Assembly: GCF_021233435.1 (NCBI RefSeq)
Contig: NZ_CP089469.1
Location: forward strand, 62,001 to 126,000
DNA from: Halobacterium noricense
Lineage (GTDB): Archaea > Halobacteriota > Halobacteria > Halobacteriales > Halobacteriaceae
Direction of reading: 5' to 3'
DNA: 64,000 bases
How positions within the stretch are numbered: the stretch's first letter is position 1; each line of letters begins with the position of its first letter. This document shows, one piece after another, positions 7,602 through 16,775 of the stretch. The position numbers and the translations under genes were made by a program. The notes below the pieces were generated by a model, which did no database searches, had not been told where the DNA came from, and saw nothing but the letters and a program-made list of their open reading frames with translations.

Positions 7602-8272
7602 CAAGCTACCTCACCGCCGTCTACCTCGTAATGCGCAAGGATCTCCACCTAGAGGTGCGAACAAAGCAGGTGACGACCACGGCCGCCGTGTTCGCGTTAC
7701 TGGTCGTACTGGCGTTCGCGTTCGGATTCGTGAAGACGTTCACCGACCCTCAGGTCGTCGGGCGGAGCGCGCTCTGGGTTGCGTTCGTGTTCGCCGGCAC
7801 CCTCGGAGTGACTGAAGCGGCCGACGTCGAGGCCCAGCACGCCGCCCTTGACGGCCTACTGCTGGCGCCTGTCGATCGATCGGCGGTGTACGTCGGGAAG
7901 GTCCTCAGCACGACCGCGTTCGTGCTCGCCGTAGACCTCGTCACCCTCGCCGCGACTGGCGTATTCCTCGGGTATGAACTTGCGCTCTCGATGATGCCGG
8001 CGCTCGTCGGCGTGCTCGGGCTGGCCGCATTCGGCTTCTCAGCGGTCGGCGTTGTCGTATCGACGCTGACGTTTCGGTCGTCGCTGGGCGAACTCGTGTT
8101 GCCCGTGCTACTCGTGCCGCTGGTCGTTCCGGTGTTGCTCGCAGGCGTCGAACTTACAGCCGCGCTCACGACCGGCGCACCGACGGGCACGTGGCTCCGT
8201 GTATTGGGTTCGTACGCAGGCATTCTATTCCTTGGCGGACTCGTCACCTTCGAGTACGCCGTCGAGGAATGA
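7598..8272 (+). CDS. ccmB: CcmB haem-exporter permease
   Basis: 224 residues with six hydrophobic segments. The early block MRKDLHLEVRTK and the later DGLLLAPVDRSAVYVGK are typical of CcmB. It forms the membrane channel part of the CcmAB complex, which drives release of holo-CcmE. The start overlaps the ccmA stop by 4 bp. The next gene converges from the other strand 23 bp later. Confidence 0.87.
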   Translation: MTSYLTAVYLVMRKDLHLEVRTKQVTTTAAVFALLVVLAFAFGFVKTFTDPQVVGRSALWVAFVFAGTLGVTEAADVEAQHAALDGLLLAPVDRSAVYVGKVLSTTAFVLAVDLVTLAATGVFLGYELALSMMPALVGVLGLAAFGFSAVGVVVSTLTFRSSLGELVLPVLLVPLVVPVLLAGVELTAALTTGAPTGTWLRVLGSYAGILFLGGLVTFEYAVEE

Positions 8273-8295
8273 GAATGAGCGAAGGGTGGCGCTGA

Positions 8296-9519
8296 TTACA
8301 GCACGCGGTAGGCGACGAGGCCGCCGCCGACCATCACAGCGAGACTGCCGAAGACAGGCATCGTCGGGAACTCAGGGATCGAATTACTCTCCGATGACCC
8401 TGTCTCGGCCATATTGGCTCCACCAGCACTTCCGTTACCGCCGGCCGTAGCGGAGCGCGCGTTCGAGACATCGACCCTGACTGTCTCGTTCGCACTCACT
8501 GGGCCGTCTGACGTGAGAACCGGGACGGGCGAGTCACCAACGCGGAGGTTCTCGGAGTGGTCAACCTCATCGATGTCGTATCCCTGGAACGACACCGCGA
8601 AGCTCTCCGCGTCGCGACGGAGTTGCTTCTCGAACGTTCGGTCGGCGATGTCGTAGGCGACGCCGACCTGTGTGCTGCCGTTCGCGGGGACCGATACGTC
8701 CACAGCGACGCCGCCATCGACGCGCCGGTAGTTGGTCTCTTCACCGGCCGCCATCGCGGAGTACGGCTGGCCGTCCGACGGCACTCCGATGACGACCGTA
8801 CCGGCGAACGGCCGGTCGGCGTCATTCTGGAGGGTGAGCGTCTCCACCACGCCCGTGAGACCCGAGCGATTCTGTGGTGCAAGCACGCGGACGACGTGGC
8901 TGACGGGGTCGCCGCCCATCACCGAGAGCACGCTGGATTCGTTGATGGGCGGCGGCGTCGACACGGTCACATTCTGGGTGCCGCCGTCCGCAGTGGAAAC
9001 CGTTTCGCGATACTGGACGCCGTCGACGGCGACGGCAAGGCGGTACGTCTCGTTCGACTCCAGGGGAGCGAACGCAAACGTCCCGTTTTCGGCCGCCTGG
9101 GTGCGGTCGACCGAGAAGCCGGCTTCGTCGATGAGGCTGACAGTGGTGTTTGGTCGCGGCTCGCCGGCCTCGTCGACTACCTGGCCGGAGATAGCGGCCT
9201 CGAGGTCGATGGTCGCTGTGGAGTCGTTCCGCAGCACCTCGTAGTGGGCGGCGCCGTCGTGGACGACGCGGACGACGTACGCGGGCGAGTCGGGCGCGTC
9301 AACGGAGAAGGTGGTTCCATCGACGGTCGTCCGCACGGAGTTCCCCGTACTGCGCAGGTTTTCGTCGACAGGTGCGACGGTCACGCGAGCGCCATCGGCT
9401 GAGCCGTCCGCAACGGTGACGGTGCCTGAAACTGAGGTAGTCGCTGCAGCGATACTTGGGAGGGCAATGATGCAAGCGGTGAAAACAACGACTGCGGCAA
9501 GAGCGTGCTTATGGTTCAT
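8296..9519 (-). CDS. secreted carboxypeptidase-regulatory-like domain protein, C-terminally anchored
   Basis: About 407 residues from the ATG at 9519, chosen because a Sec signal peptide follows it directly. Two Ig-like carboxypeptidase-regulatory-type repeats (near residues 25-105 and 105-190) are followed by a beta-rich domain. Near the C-terminus comes a Gly/Ser linker, then PEFPT, a hydrophobic helix and a short basic end, which resembles a PEF-CTERM sorting signal. The start lies one base after the ccmF stop, so it belongs to the ccmF transcript. It has no Cys in the mature part and so cannot replace CcmH. Function unknown. Confidence 0.7.
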   Translation of the reverse strand: MNHKHALAAVVVFTACIIALPSIAAATTSVSGTVTVADGSADGARVTVAPVDENLRSTGNSVRTTVDGTTFSVDAPDSPAYVVRVVHDGAAHYEVLRNDSTATIDLEAAISGQVVDEAGEPRPNTTVSLIDEAGFSVDRTQAAENGTFAFAPLESNETYRLAVAVDGVQYRETVSTADGGTQNVTVSTPPPINESSVLSVMGGDPVSHVVRVLAPQNRSGLTGVVETLTLQNDADRPFAGTVVIGVPSDGQPYSAMAAGEETNYRRVDGGVAVDVSVPANGSTQVGVAYDIADRTFEKQLRRDAESFAVSFQGYDIDEVDHSENLRVGDSPVPVLTSDGPVSANETVRVDVSNARSATAGGNGSAGGANMAETGSSESNSIPEFPTMPVFGSLAVMVGGGLVAYRVL

Positions 9520-9520
9520 G

Positions 9521-11923
9521 TTAGTCTGTTGCCTCCGGTTCGACATCGGTACTCGAAGCAGTCGAAGCAGTTAGCGTCTGAATACCGTGCTCGGGGTCGA
9601 ACACGAGCACGGTGGACATCCCTGCGACGAGCAACACGAGGCTGAGCCGCAGTAGGGACATTAACGGCACCTGCTTGACGGTCATCGAGGCAGTGCCGTC
9701 GCTGACGCCTGCGATAACGTAGGTGTCGGTCACGAGTCCCCGGTCGATGAGGACATCCCTGACCTGCATGTTACCTTGCTGGGGGTACTCGCGCTGACCG
9801 GCGACCCCGGAGGTGACAAGTTTCCCGTCCTCGTAGACCGCGAGCGAGACGCCGTCGACTTGAACGCGCGTCGGGACCACACCTTCGGGCGGATTCGCTG
9901 GCGAGCCGATGGCCTGCGGGCTCGCGAGCACCGTCGCGTCGGCGTTCGGCACGAAGTTCCACATCAGCCGGCCGCGTGCGACAAGGCCTTGACCGGTCTG
10001 GACGGAGAAATTGCCCGCAGTCTCGTTGCGTTGGATGACGCCTACCCACGTCCGGGAGCCGTCGAGTTGGATAACCGTCGCCTGTGGCCCCCTTCTGACG
10101 TCAGTGACGGTGCCGTACACCGCCTGTACCGTTCCGTTTAGTGACGGTCCACGAGCGGCCACTTGGTCGGTCGAGAGCGCGTACGACTCAGGCTCGGGGT
10201 TCTGGGGGAACTCGTTGCTGGTGTAGTCCAGCACGCGGACCGAGTAGTCGGTGCCGGCAACGTCCTGATAGGAGGTATCAACGGACTCAGACGCGACGCC
10301 GGTTGCTATCGCTGACGCCTGGCCCGCGAACATATACATAAACGGGAGCGACAGCACGAGTAGCACGGCACCGACATGGATGGCAGTAATTCCTGTCTCC
10401 TTAAACACCGCGCCCCGGTCGGCGGCCGCCGGAATTCGGGCGAGCGCGCGCTTCGTGACGCCAAGAATGGCGTACGCGGCTGGGGGGAGAATCGAGAGCA
10501 CGCTGATACTCCCGAGGACGCCATATATAGGGGATTGAGTCGGAGGCGAAGGATAAAGCTGCCAGATCTCTGAGGGTGCAACGAACGCAGCGACCACGGC
10601 CGCGGTGCCGAAGACGGCTAATCCGGCGAGGCTGCGGCGGCGTCCTTCGACGTCGAAGTCCATGTAGAAACCCAACAACAGCAGCGCGACGCCGACCAAC
10701 GGGTAGCTCCAAAGGTTGAAGTAATGAGACTCCACGGACACTTCGACGCCGGTAACCGCGGCCCGGAGGACAGGGAACGACAGCCCCCAGAGGGAGACGA
10801 ACGTCAGCAGACCGAACAGCAGGACGGCGGCGTGCAGGAGATTGTCCCGCGTGAGCCACGCGCCGTCTGAGCCGGTCGCTTCGTCGTCCTGGAGGAACCA
10901 GTACGCGAGCGGGACGACGACGCCCAAGACGCTAGTCAACACCATCAGGACGATGAACGAGATGCCGATACCGCCGTCGGCGAACGAGTGGACACTCCGG
11001 AACGTCCCGCTGCGGACGATGGAGGTGGTGTAAATTGCGAGCGAGAATACCGTCGCAGTCATCGCGGGCGCGAGAATCCGGTACTCGTCGTTCGGCCGGT
11101 ACCGGACGACGGCGTGGACAGTGGCAGTGAGGAACAACCACGGCACAAGAATGGCTGTCTCCACCGGGTCCCACGCCCAGATACCACCCCAGCCGAGTAC
11201 GGTGTACGACCAGAGGCCGCCGAGCGCCACGGCGACCGTAAGGAACAGCCAGCTGACGCGCAGCCAGCGCGTGACGCTCCCGCGCCAGGCCGCAAACACG
11301 CTTCCGTCACCCCGGAATAGAGAGACGAAGTGCGCGGCGCCGATGGCGAACGGCATTGTGAGCAGCGCGTAGGAGATAAACATCACGGGTGGGTGGATGG
11401 CCATGTACGGGTCGACCAGCAGAGGGTTGAGCCCCTCGCCGCTCGTCGGAATGTACCCCGGTGGCGCGTTCGCGAACTCCGTCCGAATGGACGCGAACGG
11501 GCTCTGGAGCAGTAGCATCCCGACGAAGTACGTGACGATCCCGAACGTGATAGCGTGGACGAGCTTCGAGTGGCGGTCCGGGAACCCGCGGATGACCCCG
11601 GCGGTGAACGCGACCAGCACAGTGAGTGCCGCCCACAGCAAGATCGATCCCTCGTTACCGGCGTACACGCCGGTCACGCGGTACAGCAGCGGGAGGTAGT
11701 CGGCGGTGTTGTTCCACACGTACGCGTTCGAGTAGTCCGTCACCACGAACTGGTACGTGAGCTGGGCCAGGGCGCCGGCCAGCGCTACCGCGCCTGCGCC
11801 CGTGAGTATTGTCACGTACCCGACGTGCCGGTCGTCATCGGCGAGGTACGCGCGGGCAAGAATACCGGTTGCGCCCAGCAGAACGGTGAACGCGGTGGCG
11901 AGCAGGACATTCCCGACGTTCAT
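9521..11923 (-). CDS. ccmF: CcmF cytochrome c haem lyase
   Basis: 800 residues with about 15 membrane helices. The periplasm-facing WWD block reads WGGIWAWDPVE (near residue 250), and His residues in HPPVMF and VHAVVR flank it, matching CcmF haem-binding loops. A large soluble loop lies near residues 530-740. CcmF takes haem from CcmE and joins it to the CxxCH motifs of apocytochromes. The start overlaps the end of the upstream thioredoxin-like gene (ATGA). In this window its clear substrate is the di-haem protein at 12625-13989. Confidence 0.92.
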   Translation of the reverse strand: MNVGNVLLATAFTVLLGATGILARAYLADDDRHVGYVTILTGAGAVALAGALAQLTYQFVVTDYSNAYVWNNTADYLPLLYRVTGVYAGNEGSILLWAALTVLVAFTAGVIRGFPDRHSKLVHAITFGIVTYFVGMLLLQSPFASIRTEFANAPPGYIPTSGEGLNPLLVDPYMAIHPPVMFISYALLTMPFAIGAAHFVSLFRGDGSVFAAWRGSVTRWLRVSWLFLTVAVALGGLWSYTVLGWGGIWAWDPVETAILVPWLFLTATVHAVVRYRPNDEYRILAPAMTATVFSLAIYTTSIVRSGTFRSVHSFADGGIGISFIVLMVLTSVLGVVVPLAYWFLQDDEATGSDGAWLTRDNLLHAAVLLFGLLTFVSLWGLSFPVLRAAVTGVEVSVESHYFNLWSYPLVGVALLLLGFYMDFDVEGRRRSLAGLAVFGTAAVVAAFVAPSEIWQLYPSPPTQSPIYGVLGSISVLSILPPAAYAILGVTKRALARIPAAADRGAVFKETGITAIHVGAVLLVLSLPFMYMFAGQASAIATGVASESVDTSYQDVAGTDYSVRVLDYTSNEFPQNPEPESYALSTDQVAARGPSLNGTVQAVYGTVTDVRRGPQATVIQLDGSRTWVGVIQRNETAGNFSVQTGQGLVARGRLMWNFVPNADATVLASPQAIGSPANPPEGVVPTRVQVDGVSLAVYEDGKLVTSGVAGQREYPQQGNMQVRDVLIDRGLVTDTYVIAGVSDGTASMTVKQVPLMSLLRLSLVLLVAGMSTVLVFDPEHGIQTLTASTASSTDVEPEATD

Positions 11924-12402
11924 TGGTTGTCACCCGCGTCGTACTCGCGCTCGGCCTCTGCGAGGTAATCGAGGAACGCCTCGCGGTCGGCGTACCCGGA
12001 GATTTTCACGAGCTGTTCGCCCTCGGGCGTGATGATGACGTGCTGTGGCGGGTAGTTGGCGTTGTACCGCTGCTGGAGGCGGCCGTATTCGCCCTGGTCG
12101 CTGTCGAGGTTCACCGCTACCTTCACGAAGTCGTCGAGTTCAGCTTGTACCTCGGGGTCAGAGTAGACGTACTGGTTGTAGTCTTCGCAGTACGTACACC
12201 ACGTCGTCCAGAAGTAGACGATAATAGGGCGGTCCTGCTCGCTGGCTAGCTGCTCGGCCTCGGAGAAGTCGGTCCGCCATTCGGTTTCGCCGTGGTACGA
12301 ATAGTTATCGTCGCTCAACACTGGTGCGGAGTGCATCGACAGGTAGCCAATGCCCAGAAGGAAGACGAAGAAGGCGATTGTAAGCGCCTTTCGAGGCTTC
12401 AT
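11920..12402 (-). CDS. membrane-anchored thioredoxin-like protein (CcmG/DsbD-gamma type)
   Basis: About 160 residues from the ATG at 12402. An N-terminal helix (about 5-24) anchors a thioredoxin fold outside the cell with the active site WCTYC and the cis-Pro block YPPQHVII. It resembles the gamma domain of DsbD and CcmG, which keep apocytochrome CxxCH thiols reduced. It overlaps ccmF by 4 bp. CcdA at 14015 would supply electrons across the membrane. Other upstream starts (12423, 12432, 12471) are possible but add only basic residues. Confidence 0.85.
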   Translation of the reverse strand: MKPRKALTIAFFVFLLGIGYLSMHSAPVLSDDNYSYHGETEWRTDFSEAEQLASEQDRPIIVYFWTTWCTYCEDYNQYVYSDPEVQAELDDFVKVAVNLDSDQGEYGRLQQRYNANYPPQHVIITPEGEQLVKISGYADREAFLDYLAEAEREYDAGDNQ

Positions 12403-12624
12403 CGATGTGTGACGCTTTCTCATCTCTCTCATTAAAATGTGCTGTCTGTGAACGACCCGGGGTCGGCGCACGTCAGACGGTCTTTCGTGTGTCCGCTAAT
12501 ACTCCCATGTCCGCAGAAAAGCTTTATTACAGTCGTGTCCACATATTGGAATACCGATTGCGAATACCGCAGTAGCAAGCTGAAATCACCACCGGGACCG
12601 ATGAGCAATATGTAGAGATTTACG

Positions 12625-13989
12625 ATGAGCAAACGAGATTCAACGAGACTACTGAAACCGACGCTGCTCGTGGTCGGAGCGCTCGTCGCGGGTGTTATCG
12701 TCGTCTTCGCCGTCAACGGCGCGTTGGCGTTCATGAGCGACACCGGCGGGGCGCCGTCGGCTATGGAGGGCGACGGCGGTGGCGGCGTCATCCAGCTACC
12801 GGGAACGTGGAGCGGCTCGGAGTGGTACAGTCCGGAACTCCGCGATGAGGGGTTCGAGTACAAGAACGCTTCAGCGGGCGACGAGGTGGAGTTCGTCCCG
12901 AAGGAGATGAACAACTCAACGCTCCCGGAGAACGAGAATCGGCGGGAGCTCGTCCAGTACGGGCGTGAGATCTTCGCGAACACGTCCAACGAGATGCCCA
13001 ACCACGTCGGCAACGAACTGTCGTGTGCGAACTGTCACGGCGGCGGCGACCTGCCGACGACCACCGGTATGGTCGGCCAGGATATCGATATGATTCCGCT
13101 CGTCGGCACCGCAGCCGGCTATCCCGAGTGGACCGGCCGTACTGAGCGGATGCGGGACATGCGCCAGCGCATCATGGGCTGCTTCCTGCGGAGCATGGAC
13201 GCGCCCGGTTCCCCCGAGGGGGTCCCAGCGTACGACAGTCGTGAGATCCAGGCGATGGAGTCGTACATGGTCTGGCTGAACAAGGGCACGCCGAGCCAGA
13301 AGGTGCCGTACTGGCGGCACATCCGGAAGCCCGAGGGCGACGAGAAGGTGAACGTAACAGAAGCCAACCCGGTGCGGGGCGCCGAGCTCTACCTCGAGAA
13401 CTGCGCATCCTGCCACGGCGCTGACGGCCAGGGGACTCCCGGCCAGTATCCGCCGCTATGGGGTGAGGGCTCCTACAACGACGGTGCCGGCATGGGCCGG
13501 CTGTACACGTCTGCCGGATTCATCCGGGAGGCCATGCCGTACGGCACGGCGCACACGTTCACGGACTGGAGGGACGTCCATGACGTCGCCGCGTTCATGA
13601 ACGGCCACAAACGCCCGCACCTCCCACGGCAGCCCAAAGACTGGGCCGAGTCTGGGGCGCCCGACGAGGGGATCTACTACCAGCGCGTTCAGGAGCGGTT
13701 CGGCTACGACATGAACCCGATGACGAAGAAGCTCATGATCGCCGGGATTCCCATCGGCTCCCAGGAGATCAATCAGAGCGTCATCCCTGACAACGTTGAC
13801 CGCTACGACCAGCCCCTCCGTGACGTCGAAGTGAACGGCTCGTGGCAGACCACCTGGATTCGGACGTACGAGGACCACGACAACGGCTGGTCCACGAACG
13901 AGACCGAGTCGAACAACTCAACGTCCACTGACGCGCAAGAGTTGATAGGGGCAGCAATAGACGGCGGCAGTAGCCAGCAGGCAAGCTGA
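12625..13989 (+). CDS. tsdA: TsdA-like di-haem cytochrome c (thiosulfate dehydrogenase)
   Basis: 454 residues. An N-terminal anchor helix (about 11-34) is followed by two cytochrome domains with CANCH (near 134) and CASCH (near 260). Between them lies MGCFLRSM, which matches the TsdA block carrying the axial Cys ligand of haem 1. GAGMGRL..AGFIREAMP in the second domain is also TsdA-like. TsdA oxidises two thiosulfates to tetrathionate, or reduces tetrathionate, at the outer face. It lies between the divergent ccmF operon and ccdA, and halocyanin nearby is a plausible electron acceptor. c-type cytochromes are uncommon in haloarchaea. Confidence 0.82.
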   Translation: MSKRDSTRLLKPTLLVVGALVAGVIVVFAVNGALAFMSDTGGAPSAMEGDGGGGVIQLPGTWSGSEWYSPELRDEGFEYKNASAGDEVEFVPKEMNNSTLPENENRRELVQYGREIFANTSNEMPNHVGNELSCANCHGGGDLPTTTGMVGQDIDMIPLVGTAAGYPEWTGRTERMRDMRQRIMGCFLRSMDAPGSPEGVPAYDSREIQAMESYMVWLNKGTPSQKVPYWRHIRKPEGDEKVNVTEANPVRGAELYLENCASCHGADGQGTPGQYPPLWGEGSYNDGAGMGRLYTSAGFIREAMPYGTAHTFTDWRDVHDVAAFMNGHKRPHLPRQPKDWAESGAPDEGIYYQRVQERFGYDMNPMTKKLMIAGIPIGSQEINQSVIPDNVDRYDQPLRDVEVNGSWQTTWIRTYEDHDNGWSTNETESNNSTSTDAQELIGAAIDGGSSQQAS

Positions 13990-14014
13990 CCGCCGTCCGT
14001 GATTCGCTGACATA

Positions 14015-14707
14015 ATGGTAGAGGCTCCAACTACGTTCGCGGTGTTCGCCGCCGGCATTCTGACGATCTTGACGCCGTGCTGTCTGCCGATGATCCCGGT
14101 ACTCGTAGTTGGGTCGTCAGGCCACTCGCTGCGCCCGGTGGCCATCGTGGCGGGGAGTACGCTCACGTTCACCGTGCTCGGGGTCGCGACTGGGATGATA
14201 GGGTCCGTAACCCCTGACACCGTCCGGTTACCGTTCGCCATCATGATGCTGGCGTTCGGGGCCATAATGGCAGACGACGACCTCAACGAGATGTACTCCC
14301 GGTACGCGTCCCGGCTGTCAGGACGCGCGTCGGCTGCGAGCACGCGGATCGACAAGGACGAGCGGCCGCTGACAAACGCGTTCGTCGTCGGCCTCCTGCT
14401 CGGGGTTATCTGGCTACCGTGCGTCGGTCCCGTCCTTGGGGGCGTGCTCGCGCTCGCCGGAACGACCGGTGACGTTGGGCGGAGCGCATGGCTGTTGTTC
14501 ACCTACGGTGGCGGCTTCTCAGTGCCGCTGCTCGGGGTGGCCTACGCCGGTAAGCACGGTGTCCGGCGGATCTTCAATTCCGTCACTGAGGGTGTCTCGG
14601 GGGACGCGGTCCAGACAGCGACCGGGTACACGTTCCTGGCATTAGGCGTGGCCGTCCTCTTCGACGTGGACAAATTGCTGCTTGCGTCAATCGTTGAGTA
14701 CCTATGA
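14015..14707 (+). CDS. ccdA: CcdA/DsbD-type transmembrane thiol-electron transporter
   Basis: 230 residues with six membrane helices. The paired redox motifs are TPCCLPMIP in helix 1 and LPCVGPVLGG in helix 4, which are diagnostic for CcdA. It passes electrons from cytoplasmic thioredoxin to the outside thioredoxin-like protein used in cytochrome c maturation. It lies 25 bp after tsdA and 10 bp before ccmC, in one likely transcript. Confidence 0.9.
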   Translation: MVEAPTTFAVFAAGILTILTPCCLPMIPVLVVGSSGHSLRPVAIVAGSTLTFTVLGVATGMIGSVTPDTVRLPFAIMMLAFGAIMADDDLNEMYSRYASRLSGRASAASTRIDKDERPLTNAFVVGLLLGVIWLPCVGPVLGGVLALAGTTGDVGRSAWLLFTYGGGFSVPLLGVAYAGKHGVRRIFNSVTEGVSGDAVQTATGYTFLALGVAVLFDVDKLLLASIVEYL

Positions 14708-14717
14708 GAGCACACGC

Positions 14718-15491
14718 ATGAGTTCGGACGAGATTGAATCGACGACCGATCAAGCAAGCGAGCGGTCCCAGAGTCTGCGGCTCGGACAGCTGGTCGGACG
14801 TGTGACCCGCGTGCTGCGTGCGGTGATCATGAGCCGCGTCGTGAAGTGGGGAGCGCTGGTGTCAGGCGTGGCATCGTTCGTACTGGTGTTCGGTTCCGCG
14901 TCGGACGTGATGTACGGCGTCTCCCACGGTGGAAACCTGCTGGCGTATTGGCACATCGCGCTGGCATGGGTGGCGGCATCCGCGCTCGGGACGACGTTCG
15001 TCGGCAGTGCGCTCTACCTTCGGTACCGGGGAGCGTTCTGGAGCCGGCTCGCGCACAGCGCGGGTGAACTCGGATTCTTGCTCGTGACGCTGACGCTGCT
15101 GTTCGGGAGTTTCTGGGGGAAGGTTATCTGGAACTCCTACTGGGAGTGGACGGACGTGCGGCTGGTGACGTTTCTGGTCGTGTGGTTCATCTACGCGGGC
15201 TACCTGGTCGTCCACGCTGGTACCGATGGTGGCAGCGGCGACCGATACGCCGCCGTCTACGGCGTGCTTGGCTTTATCACAGTGCCTATCTCCTACGTCT
15301 CGACGCGGCTGTGGACGCCGACATTTCACGAGACGACGCTGGGGAACCCGGACGTGAGTGCGAATATCGACCCGACGACGCTACTGGTGTCGCTGCTGGC
15401 GGCGTCGCTACTATACCTCTACCTACTCGGGCTCCGCATACGGCTGCACGAACTCGAAGACGACCTCGCGGCACGCCAGCAACGGAGGTGA
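14718..15491 (+). CDS. ccmC: CcmC haem-handling protein
   Basis: About 257 residues from the ATG at 14718. A hydrophilic start of about 40 residues precedes six membrane helices. The tryptophan-rich block FWGKVIWNSYWEWTDVRL (near residue 145) matches the CcmC haem-binding WWD motif, with His residues on either side. CcmC places haem on CcmE. The stop is 4 bp before the ATG of the tiny ccmD gene. Confidence 0.85.
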   Translation: MSSDEIESTTDQASERSQSLRLGQLVGRVTRVLRAVIMSRVVKWGALVSGVASFVLVFGSASDVMYGVSHGGNLLAYWHIALAWVAASALGTTFVGSALYLRYRGAFWSRLAHSAGELGFLLVTLTLLFGSFWGKVIWNSYWEWTDVRLVTFLVVWFIYAGYLVVHAGTDGGSGDRYAAVYGVLGFITVPISYVSTRLWTPTFHETTLGNPDVSANIDPTTLLVSLLAASLLYLYLLGLRIRLHELEDDLAARQQRR

Positions 15492-15495
15492 CATA

Positions 15496-15615
15496 ATGGA
15501 ACCACTGCTACTGGCCGGCTACACGGCACTGTTCGTGACGCTGTTCGGGTACGTGGCGTACCTGCAGCGGCGGATGGAACACCTTGAGCGCCGTCTCGCC
15601 GACCTCGACGACTGA
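15496..15615 (+). CDS. ccmD: CcmD-like small membrane protein (39 residues)
   Basis: One hydrophobic helix (about residues 4-21) is followed by a charged amphipathic tail (QRRMEHLERRLADLD), the CcmD layout. CcmD stabilises the CcmABC-CcmE complex. The gene lies 4 bp after ccmC. It is short, but position, topology and tail composition all agree. Confidence 0.7.
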   Translation: MEPLLLAGYTALFVTLFGYVAYLQRRMEHLERRLADLDD

Positions 15616-15667
15616 AGTCACGCCAACGACCAATAGCTTATTGCCATTACATGGTTCATACACTATT

Positions 15668-16366
15668 ATGAATTCGAGTGGTAACGGGGGAACGACGGCA
15701 GCCGGCCGCCGGGCGTTCCTTAAGAGAGCAGCGCTGGTGACCGGCGCCGCCGCAGCGGGCGGCACAACCGGAACAGTCACGGCCCAAGAGGGACAGAGTT
15801 ACGACGGCTGGCTCGCCAACACGAGTAACTTCGACGGAACCTACGACTACACGGGCCAAGATCAGGTGACTGTCTGGGTCGGCGCATCCGGCAACGGTGG
15901 GAACCTCGCGTTCGGTCCGGCAGCGATCCGCGTCGATCCCGGCACCGAAGTCGTCTGGGAGTGGACAGGCAAGGGCGGCACCCACAACGTCGTCGACAAC
16001 GCGGGGAACTTCGAGAGCGACACGTACAGCCAGGCTGGCGAGACGTACTCACGGACGTTCGAGTCAGAGGGGACGTACAAGTACCTCTGTGTCCCTCACC
16101 AGTCGATGGGGATGAAAGGCGTCGTTGTTGTCGGCGGGTCAGGCGGATTGGATCCAAGCGAGTTCGAGAAACCTGCCTCGGCCAGTGGCTCCGGCGATGG
16201 CAACGGAGCGGGTGGTGACGGCTCGTCCAACGGTGGAAACGGCCGACCGATATCCCTGGAGGCAGCTCTGATGGTGACTAGTGTGGCAATAGCGTTCCTC
16301 TCGCCCATCATGTTCGGCCTGTTCCTGATGTTCGACGACAGTGACGACACTGCCGCCGCCGAGTAA
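15668..16366 (+). CDS. halocyanin, Tat-exported and C-terminally anchored
   Basis: About 232 residues from the ATG at 15668. A Tat signal (GRRAFLKRAAL) is followed by one plastocyanin-like domain. The copper ligands are visible: His in THNVV, then Cys, His and Met in LCVPHQSMGM. A Gly/Ser linker and a C-terminal helix near residues 200-222 tether it. It is a mobile or tethered one-electron carrier outside the cell. Next to tsdA and the ccm genes it is the likely acceptor for thiosulfate electrons on the way to a terminal oxidase. The spacing to ccmD is 52 bp. Confidence 0.9.
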   Translation: MNSSGNGGTTAAGRRAFLKRAALVTGAAAAGGTTGTVTAQEGQSYDGWLANTSNFDGTYDYTGQDQVTVWVGASGNGGNLAFGPAAIRVDPGTEVVWEWTGKGGTHNVVDNAGNFESDTYSQAGETYSRTFESEGTYKYLCVPHQSMGMKGVVVVGGSGGLDPSEFEKPASASGSGDGNGAGGDGSSNGGNGRPISLEAALMVTSVAIAFLSPIMFGLFLMFDDSDDTAAAE

Positions 16367-16439
16367 GCGCCACTGTCGGCGACCCATCTAATGTTCGACG
16401 ATAAGATGCACACCGCTAGCGCGGCTGAACCAGGTGACA

Positions 16440-16620
16440 CAAGCAAGTGACATCCGCCGCGCCGTGAACGGTGCGGCTTCCCTTGACAAAGGGAACCCGG
16501 CCTGGTACCGGTTGGTTCCAGGACTTGCTCTTCCGAGGTCGGCGGGGTAGGTTTTCGGCCCTTCGCTAGGGAGCGTCCTATGGCCCTGTCACGGGGGCTC
16601 CCATCTGTCACCGAGTCATC
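16440..16620 (-). mobile_element. relic of an IS1341-type element: tnpB end and right-end hairpins
   Basis: The sequence at 16446-16500 has the two-hairpin layout of the tnpB right ends elsewhere in the window: TGACATCC, then a GC hairpin with GTGAA in the loop, then TTCCCTT-GAC-AAAGGGAA. Behind it a minus-strand frame of about 50 basic residues looks like the tail of a TnpB. No transposase core remains. It could still make a short structured RNA. Confidence 0.4.
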
Positions 16621-16775
16621 GCCCCGCGGTTTCTCAACGTGTCTCTCTCCGTGGCGGTCGCGTGGTTCGAGGGAGCGAATCGCTCCCTCGTCGTTTTCGG
16701 TGTTAGTGGTACTATTGGCCTCTTCCTTGCAGGAGCGCCGGGTGCGGCCATATTAGGCGTTCTCGGTGTTGTGGT

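Noticed and set aside
8296-9519. Secreted protein beside ccmF as a CcmH substitute
   Set aside because: It has no Cys in the mature part, so it cannot reduce apocytochrome thiols.
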